A stretch of 64,000 nt of DNA, taken from SZUA-318 sp964412015. GTDB lineage: Bacteria; Gemmatimonadota; Gemmatimonadetes; Longimicrobiales; Gaopeijiaceae. Where the stretch lies: positions 62,001 to 126,000 of the forward strand of contig CAYPMO010000001.1 of NCBI GenBank assembly GCA_964412015.1, in the 5' to 3' direction. Numbering within the stretch: position 1 is the first letter of the stretch; each line of letters opens with the position of its first letter. The notes beneath the pieces were generated by a model that saw only the letters and a program-made list of their open reading frames with translations, made no database searches and was not told where the DNA came from. The translations under genes were made by a program, and so were the position numbers. This document shows, in pieces, positions 15,398-24,361 of this stretch.

Positions 15398-17782
15398 ATG
15401 ACCCGAGCCTTCGGCCCCAGGCGGGCTGAATGGATCACGGTGACGGAGCCCGCCGACCTCGGACTGTCCCAGGATGCCGTCGCTCATCTCGACGCCTACG
15501 ATCTGATCTTCCGGAGCTTGACGGCGATCCTGTACAACTTCGCCCAGTCCGGGCATCCGGGAGGATCCATCTCGTCGGGGCATATCGTAACCGGAGCGCT
15601 CTTCGACGCCATGGACTACGACATCGGCGATCCCGTGCGTCGGGACGCCGACCTGATCTCATACGCGGCCGGCCACAAGGCGACGGGACTGTACGCGATG
15701 TGGGCGCTCCGAGACGAGGTGACCCGCATCGCGCGCCCGGATCTCCTCCCGGAGGCGGTGAACCACCGCCTCCGCCTCGAGGACCTGCTGGGTTTCCGCC
15801 GCAACCCGACGACCCATACGCCGCTCTTCAAGCAGTTCGGGTCCAAGGCCCTGGACGGACACCCCACGCCGGCCACGCCGTTCGTCAAGCTCTCGACGGG
15901 CCCGTCGGGCATCGGCGTCGGCGCCTCGATCGGCATGGCCTTGTCCCTGGCCGACTACTACGGCAAGAAGAACGCTCCGCGCGTCCACATCATCGAGGGC
16001 GAGGGCGGCTTGACCCCAGGTCGTGTCGCCGAGGCCGTGCCGAGCGCGTCGGCCGCGGGGCTCTCCAACACGATCCTGCACCTGGACTGGAATCAGGCTT
16101 CGATCGACTCGAACCGCGTCACGCGGGACGGCTCCACCCCGGGGGACTACGTCCAGTGGGACCCGATGGAGTTCTTCTATCTCCACGACTGGAACGTCGT
16201 CGAGGTACCCCAGGGCCTCGACTTCCCGATGGTCCTGACGGCCCAGCGGCTCGCCCTGGCGATGGACAACGGGCAGCCCACCGCGGTGGTGTATCGCACC
16301 GAGAAGGGATGGAACTACGGGATCACAGGAAAGAAGTCGCACGGAGCCGGTCACAAGCTGTGCAGCGACGAGTACTACGAGGCGCTCGCGCCCCTGTTCG
16401 GAAAGGGCGGGCCGGACCTCCCGCACTGTGGGACCGACGGACAGCGCTGCTCCGGAGGCAAATACAAGGACCAGGTGGAGCAGTGCTACTGGTTGACACT
16501 TCAGCGGGTACGCGCCCTGCTCGAGGACCGGTACCGCTCCATGTGCGACGCCATGGCCGAACGCGTGGCCGCCTCCAAGGCGCGCCTGGAGGCCCGCGCA
16601 CGGAAGCCGCGTGAGGGCGCTCCCGACGTCGAGCGGATCTTCGTCGCGGCCGTGCCGGACTCGACGCCCCCGGAGCTCGTGCTGGAGCCGGGCGCGAAGC
16701 TCGCGCTCCGCGCCCAGCTCGGGAAGGTGCTCGGCTATCTCAACAAGGCGAGCAACGGAGCCATGCTCATCGCGGCGGCCGACCTCCTGGACTCGACGTC
16801 GGTGTCCGGCGGGGCGAAGGGCTTCCCGGAGGGCTACTTCCACACGGAGAAGAACCCCCTCGCGCGCTCCGTCTCGGTCGGAGGGATCTGCGAGGACGGG
16901 ATGTCCTGCGTGCTCACGGGGCTGTCGTCTCTTGGCCTCCACACCGGCGCCGGCGCCTCCTACGGAGCGTTCATCGCGCCGCTCGGCCACATCGCGGCCC
17001 GGGTCCACTGCATCGCCAACCAGATGCGCCGCGAGGTCGAGGGACCCGAGACGCCCTACCGGCCGGTCATGCTCGTGATGGGCCACGCGGGCACGAAGAC
17101 CGGCGAGGACGGGCCCACGCACGCCGATCCCCAGGCCCTCCAGCTTCTCCAGGAGAACTTCGTGCCGGGAACGGCCGTGACGCTCACGCCCTGGGAGCCG
17201 AGCGAGATCTGGCCGCTCGTGGCCGCTGCGTTCCGGGCCCGCCCGGCGGTCATCGCCCCGTTCGTCACGCGCCCGAGCGAGGTCGTCCTCGATCGGGAGG
17301 CCCTGGGCATCGCCCCCGCGTCCGCGGCGGCCCAAGGGGTCTACAAGCTCCGCCCGGCGCAGGGCGAGCCCGATGGAACCCTCGTGCTCCAGGGCTCCGA
17401 GGTCACCTACGAGTTCCTCCAGGCGGCGCTCCCCAAGCTGGAGGCCGACGGGATCGACATGGACGTCGTCCACGTGTCCAGCGTCGAGCTCTTCGACCGG
17501 CTGGAGAGCGACCAGAAGGCGGCGATCCTCGCCCCGGCCCAGTACCAGGAGGCCATGGGAATCACGGGCTTCACGCTGCCGACCCTGTACCGTTGGATCC
17601 GGTCGGAGATCGGGCTCGCGCATTCGATGTACCCGTTCCGCAAGGGCCATTACCTGGGAAGCGGTACAGGGGACATGGTCGTCTACGAGGCGGGGATGCA
17701 CGGCGAGGGGCAGTACAAGGAGATCAAGAAGTACCTGGATGCGCGCGCGCGGGAGCGCGCCCGCAGCTCGGTGGTGATCTGA
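15398..17782 (+). CDS. Transketolase-like ThDP enzyme, long variant
   Basis: A 794-residue protein with transketolase architecture: ThDP-binding N-terminal half (SGHPGGSISS near 51-60, STGPSGIGVGASIGMAL near 166), then the pyrimidine domain (GPTHADP near 570) and a C-terminal domain. It is over 100 residues longer than E. coli TktA (663), with an insert around 330-450 containing five Cys (LCSD, LPHCGTDGQRCSGG, QCYW). The metal-binding GDG is GEGG at 201-204, with the Asn ligand kept at N232. Transfers of two-carbon units between sugars are the family reaction; substrate here is unknown. Cotranscription with the aminotransferase is likely. Confidence 0.82.
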   Translation: MTRAFGPRRAEWITVTEPADLGLSQDAVAHLDAYDLIFRSLTAILYNFAQSGHPGGSISSGHIVTGALFDAMDYDIGDPVRRDADLISYAAGHKATGLYAMWALRDEVTRIARPDLLPEAVNHRLRLEDLLGFRRNPTTHTPLFKQFGSKALDGHPTPATPFVKLSTGPSGIGVGASIGMALSLADYYGKKNAPRVHIIEGEGGLTPGRVAEAVPSASAAGLSNTILHLDWNQASIDSNRVTRDGSTPGDYVQWDPMEFFYLHDWNVVEVPQGLDFPMVLTAQRLALAMDNGQPTAVVYRTEKGWNYGITGKKSHGAGHKLCSDEYYEALAPLFGKGGPDLPHCGTDGQRCSGGKYKDQVEQCYWLTLQRVRALLEDRYRSMCDAMAERVAASKARLEARARKPREGAPDVERIFVAAVPDSTPPELVLEPGAKLALRAQLGKVLGYLNKASNGAMLIAAADLLDSTSVSGGAKGFPEGYFHTEKNPLARSVSVGGICEDGMSCVLTGLSSLGLHTGAGASYGAFIAPLGHIAARVHCIANQMRREVEGPETPYRPVMLVMGHAGTKTGEDGPTHADPQALQLLQENFVPGTAVTLTPWEPSEIWPLVAAAFRARPAVIAPFVTRPSEVVLDREALGIAPASAAAQGVYKLRPAQGEPDGTLVLQGSEVTYEFLQAALPKLEADGIDMDVVHVSSVELFDRLESDQKAAILAPAQYQEAMGITGFTLPTLYRWIRSEIGLAHSMYPFRKGHYLGSGTGDMVVYEAGMHGEGQYKEIKKYLDARARERARSSVVI

Positions 17783-17832
17783 GCTCGTCGCTCGTCGCCC
17801 ACGGTGGGCCGGGGACGGGCCCGCGAGAGTGG

Positions 17833-17853
17833 GGGGCCGGCACCGCCGGCCCC
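17833..17853 (+). terminator. GC-rich hairpin after transketolase gene
   Basis: GGGGCCGGC pairs perfectly with GCCGGCCCC around a three-base loop, followed by ttctc. It starts 50 bases after the transketolase stop. The missing T-run makes it a weak intrinsic terminator, but strength of the stem and position support the call. The rest of the 282-base gap holds further GCGCG self-complementary sequence and an AT-rich patch (17950-17985) that may contain the promoter of the next gene. Confidence 0.55.
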
Positions 17854-18064
17854 TTCTCGACGGCAGAGCGCGCGGTTTCGCGCGCGAACCCCGCGCGTTT
17901 CCGCGCACCGAAGCGCGGTCCACGAAGCTCGCGGGCCCAGGGACTGACCGCATAAAGACATATTCTGCAAAGATTTACGCTGTAGCTGGGGGCTCAGGCA
18001 CGGAGCTTGTACCCACTCCCAGGTGAACGGAGGCGCGAGGCCTCCGGGCCCAGAGGAGGACAGG

Positions 18065-19234
18065 ATGAACGCCCCGACGATCCCCACCACACCCGCCCCT
18101 GAAGCCACGGTCCCTCGGACCATCGGGTCGCACGGTCGGGTCGCCGTGCTCTTCGCGATGGCCGGCGGCGTCACCATCGGCGGGATCCTGGTCGCCGCGA
18201 TGACGCTCTCGGGCCGCTTGAGCGGCAACGGGATCTTCGCCACCGCGACGGCCTTGTTCATCGTCGGCGCGGTCCTCGGCCTGGCCCACGGCGTCTTGCT
18301 GGGCCTGCTCGGCCGCGAGACGACGGTCCGCGTTCGCGACGCCGCGCACGACCTCGGGAGGGCGGCGCTGTACGCGATCCCGGGCCTGGCGATCTCCTGG
18401 CTGGCGACGATCTGGGTCGCGATGACCCTCGTGGCGTTCTACACGGGCCGGGTCGGCCCGCTCGTCGGAGCCGCGGTCGGCTGGGTCGCGGCCGGAACGA
18501 TCCTGGCGGTGGCGGTGGTGCAGGGGCTCCGCGCCCTCAAGAACGCCTTCGCTCGATGGCCGGAGCGGCGCCCCGGCACGCTCCTGGCCGCCGCGTCGTT
18601 CGCCGCGCTCCTCCTGCTCTTCCTGGGCGACCGGCCGGAGATCTGGGGCATCCGCCTGCGCCTCACGGAGACCGGTGCGGTTCTGCTCGCGGCCTTCTTG
18701 GCCGTCTGGGTTGCGGGCCCGCTCGTCACACTCGCCCTCCGCCTCGCGCGCTCCGTCCCATTCCCACGGCCCTTGGCCGGTCTCGACGCAAGCAGGGTCA
18801 CCGCAGCCGACCTGGCCCTGGGTTTGCTGGTCGGGATCGTGGTCGGCCTCCTCGCGGTGCCCTTCGTCGGCCCGTCCGGGCCCGCCGCGTTCGGCGCGCT
18901 CGTCATCGAGGTGAGCCAGTCCGTGGTGAACGAGGTGCTGCTCCGGCTCTTCCTCGTGACCGCGGTCGCCTGGCTCCTCCTGCGGTGGCACCGGGTCGCG
19001 GACAACGAAGCACTGGTAGGCGCGGTCGTGGCCGCCACCCTCGTGCAGGTGCTCCTCTACGCCCCCGGTGCGGCGGCGATCGGGTTCACGAGCTGGACCG
19101 GGACCACCCTCTTCCTCGTGATGGCGGTCGGCGTGCCCGCCGCGGCCTTCGGGCTTCTCTTCTGGAGGCGCGGCTTCGCGTCGGCGCTCGTGGCCGACGT
19201 CGCCGCCTTCGCGGCCGTCGCCCTCCTCGCGTGA
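18065..19234 (+). CDS. Polytopic membrane protein, possibly CPBP-related
   Basis: 389 residues with about ten hydrophobic segments. gaggagg upstream of the ATG at 18065 fixes the start. A segment near residue 290 reads VVNEVLLRLFL, which resembles the first motif (EExxxR) of CPBP/Abi membrane proteases but has Asn for the first Glu; the later His motifs are not found. CPBP proteins cleave prenylated or membrane substrates. I therefore keep the functional label loose. The gene stands alone between the transketolase terminator and the sensor kinase. Confidence 0.6.
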   Translation: MNAPTIPTTPAPEATVPRTIGSHGRVAVLFAMAGGVTIGGILVAAMTLSGRLSGNGIFATATALFIVGAVLGLAHGVLLGLLGRETTVRVRDAAHDLGRAALYAIPGLAISWLATIWVAMTLVAFYTGRVGPLVGAAVGWVAAGTILAVAVVQGLRALKNAFARWPERRPGTLLAAASFAALLLLFLGDRPEIWGIRLRLTETGAVLLAAFLAVWVAGPLVTLALRLARSVPFPRPLAGLDASRVTAADLALGLLVGIVVGLLAVPFVGPSGPAAFGALVIEVSQSVVNEVLLRLFLVTAVAWLLLRWHRVADNEALVGAVVAATLVQVLLYAPGAAAIGFTSWTGTTLFLVMAVGVPAAAFGLLFWRRGFASALVADVAAFAAVALLA

Positions 19235-19357
19235 GGGTCGCCTTCTCCTCCGGCGGGTCGAGGGGTGTCGGCGACGCCCCTTTGGAACGCCCGGCGGAGC
19301 GCCGACCGCGCGGTTGCGGCCGGGCATCGGCCCGATCCGCGCGCTCGGCGATTGTTC

Positions 19358-19375
19358 CCGCGCGATAACGCGCGG
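19358..19375 (+). other. CCGCGCG-ATAA-CGCGCGG hairpin upstream of cytochrome regulator
   Basis: A perfect seven-base inverted repeat with an ATAA loop lies 94 bases before the sensor kinase start. It could end transcription of the upstream membrane protein or serve as an operator. It has no T-tail. The remaining 230-base gap shows no gene. Confidence 0.35.
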
Positions 19376-19468
19376 CCACGGTTGTCGGGCGCGTCCGGTT
19401 CGCGCTATTCTTCCCATGGATCTCGCCGTATCGCTTCTTCGCGTGGCCGCCTCCCGGAGACGACCTGC

Positions 19469-20914
19469 ATGAGCTGGGTGCGTCAAGCCCGCTCTCTCCC
19501 GGTCCGAGGAAAGCTGCTGCTCACCGTCCTCGGTGCCGCGGTGGCCGCTCTCGGCGCTTCCACGTACCTCTCCTTCCGGTACTGGGAGAACGAGGCGATG
19601 GTCTCGGCACAGCGCCAGGCCCTCCTGGCGGCGGCCTCCACCCAGGCGACGCTCGAGTCGGCGATCCGGCTGGGTCGGTTGGCGCCCGCGCACCACACGC
19701 TGACGCGCCTCCGCGAGGAGGCGGACGTCACGCTGGCCCGTGTCTACGGGCGCGACGGCCGGATCGTCCTGTCGGCCGATCACTTCGAGGAGGGGACGCG
19801 CGCCGGCGCGGTGTTCATCCCCGACGCGAGCCAGCTTCCTCGGGCCGGCATCGTCAAGCGCGCCGAAAGCGGTGACGCGGTGCGCGCCTATTTGCCCGTC
19901 GCGATTCCGGAGCCCGGCGTCCTGGAGGTCGAGTTCTCCGTGGCGCCCACGATGGCCGCGATGGAGCGGGGAGCGCGCCTCGGTATGGGGCTGATGGCCG
20001 TCTCCCTGCTCGCGGTCGGGATCATCGTCGTGACGATGTTCGAACGGGAGGTGGTCGCTCCACTGCATCGCATGGACGTGCTCCTCCGGTCCGGAGTGGA
20101 ACGCGGCGATGCCCAGTCACCGCGCGACGAGCTGCACCACATCGAGCAGTCGGTCACCGAGCTCCTGGAAATGGAGCGGGCCGTGCGAGCACGGGCCGCG
20201 ACCCAGGGTCGCGAGCTCGCCGCGAAGGAAGGGCTGGCGCAGGTGGGGGAACTGGCGGCGGAGATGGCACACGAGTTCAAGCGCCCCCTCGCGTCCATCC
20301 GTACCGCCGTATCCGTCCTCCAGCAGGAGTACGAGTTGGATGAGGGCGGAAAGGAGGTTCTCCGGGCCGTCGACGGACAGCTCGAGCGTCTCCACGAGAC
20401 GATGCAGGACCTGTTTTCCCTGGCCAAGCCGCTGGTCCTCGAGGGAGGCCCCGTGGATCTCTCCGAGGTCCTGGACGACGCCCTCTCCGAGCTCGCGGCC
20501 GTGCCGGGGATCGAGGCCGTCGAGGTCCATCGGGCATACGCGCCGACTTCGATCCACGTGCGCGGAGACGGGCGTCGCCTCCGGCAGGCGTTCCTCAACA
20601 TCATGGCCAACGCGGTGGAGGCCGTGACGCCAGGGGGAGGACACGTCACGATCGCCACCCAGGTTCTGCCCGGGTCGTCGGTGGAAGTGTCCGTGACCGA
20701 TACGGGCCATGGCCTGGAACCGGAGCAGGTCGAACAAGCCCTCAGACCATTCTACTCCACCAAGCCCCTCGGCACCGGGCTCGGGCTGCCGCTCGTGGCG
20801 CGGATCGTGGCCGCCCACGAAGGCGGGCTCACCATCGAGAGCCGCCCCAAGCGCGGCACCACGGTCCGCATCACGCTGCCGGTGGTCCGCGAGACCCCGG
20901 CCGGGAGTGTCTGA
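19469..20914 (+). CDS. Sensor histidine kinase of sigma-54 two-component pair
   Basis: 481 residues: transmembrane segment about 14-36, periplasmic sensor domain 37-168, second segment 171-191, HAMP-like linker, HisKA with H268 in AHEFKRPLASI, and HATPase (NIMANAVEA, DTGHGL, GTGLGLPL). All catalytic boxes are intact, so it should phosphorylate the regulator whose gene follows 2 bases downstream. The periplasmic domain sees an extracellular cue, possibly redox or an electron acceptor given the cytochrome genes downstream. The ATG at 19469 has ggag nearby. Confidence 0.92.
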   Translation: MSWVRQARSLPVRGKLLLTVLGAAVAALGASTYLSFRYWENEAMVSAQRQALLAAASTQATLESAIRLGRLAPAHHTLTRLREEADVTLARVYGRDGRIVLSADHFEEGTRAGAVFIPDASQLPRAGIVKRAESGDAVRAYLPVAIPEPGVLEVEFSVAPTMAAMERGARLGMGLMAVSLLAVGIIVVTMFEREVVAPLHRMDVLLRSGVERGDAQSPRDELHHIEQSVTELLEMERAVRARAATQGRELAAKEGLAQVGELAAEMAHEFKRPLASIRTAVSVLQQEYELDEGGKEVLRAVDGQLERLHETMQDLFSLAKPLVLEGGPVDLSEVLDDALSELAAVPGIEAVEVHRAYAPTSIHVRGDGRRLRQAFLNIMANAVEAVTPGGGHVTIATQVLPGSSVEVSVTDTGHGLEPEQVEQALRPFYSTKPLGTGLGLPLVARIVAAHEGGLTIESRPKRGTTVRITLPVVRETPAGSV

Positions 20915-20916
20915 TC

Positions 20917-22272
20917 ATGCCCGCTCGCATCCTCCTCGTCGACGACGACGACCTCATCCGAACCGTCGTGGCCGAGCGCCTCAGGCGCCGGGGCTTCGAG
21001 GTTTCGGCCGCCCGCTCGCTGGCCGATGCACGTTCGGCGCTCCAAGGCGCGTTCCCCGACGCCGCGCTCCTGGACATCCGCCTCCCGGACGGCAACGGCA
21101 CGGAACTGCTCGAGGAGCTCACGGCGGAGGAGGACGTGCCGTGCGTGATGATCACGGCCCACGCCACGGTCGAGTCCGCCGTCGAAGCTCTGAAGAAGGG
21201 CGCGGAGGACTACCTGGAGAAGCCCTTCTCGCTGGACCGCCTCGAGGCCACACTCGACGCGACGCTCGAGCGCACGCGTCTGCGCCGTGAAGTGCGGGCG
21301 CTGCGCCGCGAGGGAGGCGTGCGGGGCAACGTCATCGGCTCGAGTCCCGCGATGAGGCAGGTCCTGAACCTCGTGGAGCGCATCGCGCCCGCCGATACGG
21401 CCACCGTCCTTCTGCTGGGGGAGACGGGCACGGGTAAGGGGCTCGTGGCCAGGCTGATCCACGATCTGAGCCCCCGCGCGGAGGGCCCGTTCGTGGCCGT
21501 GACGTGCTCGGCGCTCGCCGAGTCGTTGATGGAGTCCGAGCTGTTCGGGCACGAGAAGGGCGCGTTCACCGATGCGCGCACCCTGAAACGAGGGCTCGTG
21601 GAGGTCGCCAACGGTGGCACCCTCTTCCTGGACGAGATCGGCGAGCTGTCCCTCGGCCTCCAGAGCAAGCTCCTCGGGTTCATCGAGGACAAGGCGTTCC
21701 GCCGGGTCGGCGGCACGGACGACCTTCGCGTGGACGTACGCGTCATCGCAGCCACGAACCGCCGCCTGGAGGACGAAGTCGCGGGCGGGCGCTTCCGCGA
21801 GGATCTCTTCTACAGGCTGCGGGTCCTGCCGATCGAATTGCCCCCCCTGCGTCATCGTGGGTCGGACATCCCGCAGCTGGCCGCAGCGTTCGTCGATCGG
21901 TTCAACCGCGAGTTCGGCAAGAAGGTGGAGGGGCTCACGTCCGAGGCGATGGACTTGCTGGAGACGTATCGTTGGCCCGGGAACGTGCGTGAGATCTGCA
22001 ACGTGGTGGAGCGGGCGGTGCTCCTCACCGAGGGAAGCCACATCGACGTGGATTCCCTGCCCCCGGAGGTCGCCGAGCAGGGACGGGAGGAGGAACGGGC
22101 CGGGGCCATCTCCCTGGGTCCCGGCGGTGTGGACCTGGAGCAACTCGAGCGCGAGCTGCTCGTCGAGGCGCTGCGCATCGCCGAGGGAAACCGCACCGAG
22201 GCCGGACGGCTTCTCGGACTGAGCCGCCACCAGATTCGCAATCGTCTCAAGAAGTACGGAGTGGAAGCGTGA
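20917..22272 (+). CDS. NtrC-family sigma-54-dependent response regulator
   Basis: 451 residues: receiver (acidic pocket Asp10-12, phosphoacceptor Asp53 in LLDIRLPDG, Lys102), AAA+ domain with Walker A GETGTGKG (168-175) and Walker B LFLDE (236-240), and Fis-type HTH near 425-448 (RTEAGRLLGLSRHQIRNRL). The sigma-54-contacting loop is GAFTDA (215-220) instead of GAFTGA. In NorR the same Gly-to-Asp change is known to bypass normal control. Its stop overlaps the first cytochrome start as GTGA, so regulator and target are translationally coupled. Confidence 0.94.
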   Translation: MPARILLVDDDDLIRTVVAERLRRRGFEVSAARSLADARSALQGAFPDAALLDIRLPDGNGTELLEELTAEEDVPCVMITAHATVESAVEALKKGAEDYLEKPFSLDRLEATLDATLERTRLRREVRALRREGGVRGNVIGSSPAMRQVLNLVERIAPADTATVLLLGETGTGKGLVARLIHDLSPRAEGPFVAVTCSALAESLMESELFGHEKGAFTDARTLKRGLVEVANGGTLFLDEIGELSLGLQSKLLGFIEDKAFRRVGGTDDLRVDVRVIAATNRRLEDEVAGGRFREDLFYRLRVLPIELPPLRHRGSDIPQLAAAFVDRFNREFGKKVEGLTSEAMDLLETYRWPGNVREICNVVERAVLLTEGSHIDVDSLPPEVAEQGREEERAGAISLGPGGVDLEQLERELLVEALRIAEGNRTEAGRLLGLSRHQIRNRLKKYGVEA

Positions 22273-23465
22273 GCCGTCCTGCCCGCACCCGGTGGATGCC
22301 CGGCTTCGCCATCCTGGCGTTCCTGGCGGTCCCCCCGGCGGCACGGCCCCAGACGCCCCGTCCCTCGTGCGAGTCGTGCCACGGACAGCTCGAGTTCTTG
22401 CGCCAGCACGTCTCCACGCTGGAGGAGGCCCGTGCGCTGCTCGCCCCGGCCACGAGGTTGGCCGCCTCGGCGCACGGCGGCATGACGTGCACCGACTGCC
22501 ACGACGGCTTCCGGCGATATCCCCATCCCGAGGCGTCCGTCACCGCGACCTGCGCGTCGTGCCACGACGAACAGGCCGCCGATTGGAGCGAGGGCATGCA
22601 CGCTCTCGACAGCGCCGCGAGCTGCACGGAGTGCCACGGCATCCACGAGGTCCGCAGCGCACACGAGCTGTCCGAGCCGGAGGGGATCCGGGCGATGCGC
22701 GCGGCCTGCGAGGGGTGCCACTACGAGCCGACAATCCCCGAGTCCGATCCCCACGCGGACTCGGTATCGTGCGCCGCCTGCCACGAGCCGCACGCGATCC
22801 TGCCCTCGGAGGACGAGCGGGCGGCGACGCACGTCCTGAACCAAGCGGCGACGTGCGGCGCATGTCACCCGGAGGAGGCCTCGGCATGGCGCGACGACGC
22901 CCACGCCCGGGCGGTGCCGGAGGTCGCCGTGCCGGGCGGCCGCGTGCCCGAGGGCGCGTCGAGGGCGGTGGCGCCATCGTGCACCGCGTGCCACGGCGCC
23001 CACGGGATGACACGGCCGTCCGAGGCGTCGTTCCGCCGCGAGATGATCGACCGGTGCTCGCATTGCCACGAGAGCTACCGGGAGAGCTTCGCGGACTCCT
23101 ACCACGGTCAGGCCGCGGCGCTGGGATCCGTGGCGGTCGCCACGTGCGATGACTGCCACGGATCGCACGGCATCCATCCGGCCTCGGAGCCCCGCTCGAC
23201 CGTCAGCGAGGCGAGGCTGCTCGGGACGTGCCAGACTTGTCATCCCAGCGCCACCGCGGGGTTCACGAAGTTCCAGCCCCACGCCGACCCCAAAGACAGG
23301 GAGCGCTACCCGTACGTCTACTGGTCCTACCACCTGATGACGGCGCTGCTCGTCGGCACGTTCACGTTGTTCGGTATCCACACGGTGCTCTGGTTGGGTC
23401 GCCTCGGCATCGACGCGCTCCGGGGGACGCCGCGCGGATCGCACCCCCACGACCCGGGAGGCTGA
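22269..23465 (+). CDS. Eleven-haem c-type cytochrome with C-terminal membrane anchor
   Basis: 398 residues: signal peptide (FAILAFLAVPPAAR), 11 CXXCH haem-binding motifs from C34 (CESCH) to C321 (CQTCH), and one C-terminal transmembrane helix (about 352-376, MTALLVGTFTLFGIHTVLW). Many extra His residues can serve as distal ligands. The layout fits a periplasmic electron carrier anchored to the inner membrane, handing electrons between the cytochrome b encoded next and periplasmic or outer-membrane partners. GTG start, coupled to the regulator. No catalytic signature of nitrite reductase (Lys-ligated CXXCK) is seen. Confidence 0.92.
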   Translation: MSRPARTRWMPGFAILAFLAVPPAARPQTPRPSCESCHGQLEFLRQHVSTLEEARALLAPATRLAASAHGGMTCTDCHDGFRRYPHPEASVTATCASCHDEQAADWSEGMHALDSAASCTECHGIHEVRSAHELSEPEGIRAMRAACEGCHYEPTIPESDPHADSVSCAACHEPHAILPSEDERAATHVLNQAATCGACHPEEASAWRDDAHARAVPEVAVPGGRVPEGASRAVAPSCTACHGAHGMTRPSEASFRREMIDRCSHCHESYRESFADSYHGQAAALGSVAVATCDDCHGSHGIHPASEPRSTVSEARLLGTCQTCHPSATAGFTKFQPHADPKDRERYPYVYWSYHLMTALLVGTFTLFGIHTVLWLGRLGIDALRGTPRGSHPHDPGG

Positions 23466-23467
23466 GC

Positions 23468-24361
23468 ATGCCGACGCCGACACGCCGCCCTTCCCTGCCC
23501 CTCGACGCCGCGCAGCGCGGAGAGGGACCGTTCGTCTGGCGATTCTCGCTCTATCACCGTGTGACCCACGGCACACTCATCGTGTCGTTCTTCCTGCTGG
23601 TGATCACCGGGCTGCCGCTCCGCTTCAGCGAGGCCTTCTGGGCCCCACCCCTGATGCGTCTGCTCGGGGGCGTCGAGACGGCCGGCCTGCTCCACCGCTT
23701 CGGAGCCATCCTGACGTTCATCTACTTCGGCGCGCACGTGGCCTTCCTGGTGAGAAAGCTCGTGACCGCATCGGACCCCATGAAGCTCCTCTGGGGCCCC
23801 GACTCGCTGGTCCCCCAGCCCAGGGACGTGATGGACATCCTGGCGCAAACACGCTGGTACTTCGGGAAGGGACCGCGGCCGCGGTTCACGCGCTGGAGCT
23901 ACATGGAGAAGTTCGACTACTTCGCCGTGTTCTGGGGCGTCGCGGTGATCGGTGGGTCGGGGCTCATGCTGTGGTTCCCGGAGTTCTTCGCGCGCTTCGT
24001 TCCGGGATGGGTCTTCAATGTCGCGACGATCGTGCACGCGGACGAAGCCCTGCTCGCGTCGGGCTTCATCTTCACGGTCCACTTCTTCCACGTCCACTTC
24101 CGGCCGGAGAAGTTCCCCCTCGACGCCGTGATGTTCACGGGAAGGGCCACGAAGGCCTACATGGAGGAGGAGCATCCCCTGGTCCTGGACAGCATCCGCC
24201 GCCACGAGTCCGAGCCGCCGTCACTCGACCAGGTCACCGACACGCCCGCGCCGGCCCCGAGCCGCACGGCGTCGCTCGTCGCGGCGGGCCTCGGGTTCCT
24301 CGCCGTCGCGGTGGGGATGGCGCTCACCGGGATGATCCTATGGGCCGTCATCCTGTCCTGA
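23468..24361 (+). CDS. Membrane cytochrome b (b561/b6-like)
   Basis: 297 residues with four to five hydrophobic segments and paired His in the membrane region: SLYHRVTHG in helix 1, LLHRFGA, GAHVAF and HADEALLASGF, FTVHFFHVHF. This pattern is that of di-haem cytochrome b subunits that take electrons from quinol. The C-terminal helix (VAAGLGFLAVAVGMALTG) is an extra anchor. It starts 3 bases after the previous stop and overlaps the next gene by 22 bases, so the three genes form one translational block. Confidence 0.87.
   Translation: MPTPTRRPSLPLDAAQRGEGPFVWRFSLYHRVTHGTLIVSFFLLVITGLPLRFSEAFWAPPLMRLLGGVETAGLLHRFGAILTFIYFGAHVAFLVRKLVTASDPMKLLWGPDSLVPQPRDVMDILAQTRWYFGKGPRPRFTRWSYMEKFDYFAVFWGVAVIGGSGLMLWFPEFFARFVPGWVFNVATIVHADEALLASGFIFTVHFFHVHFRPEKFPLDAVMFTGRATKAYMEEEHPLVLDSIRRHESEPPSLDQVTDTPAPAPSRTASLVAAGLGFLAVAVGMALTGMILWAVILS

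Noticed and set aside
17683..18261. Minus-strand 192-residue frame spanning the intergenic region before the membrane protein
   Set aside because: Covers gene ends on the other strand and a terminator-like hairpin; no conserved content.
23327..24205. Long minus-strand frame opposite cytochrome b
   Set aside because: Antisense shadow typical of GC-rich coding DNA; residues His/Arg/Glu-rich with no fold.
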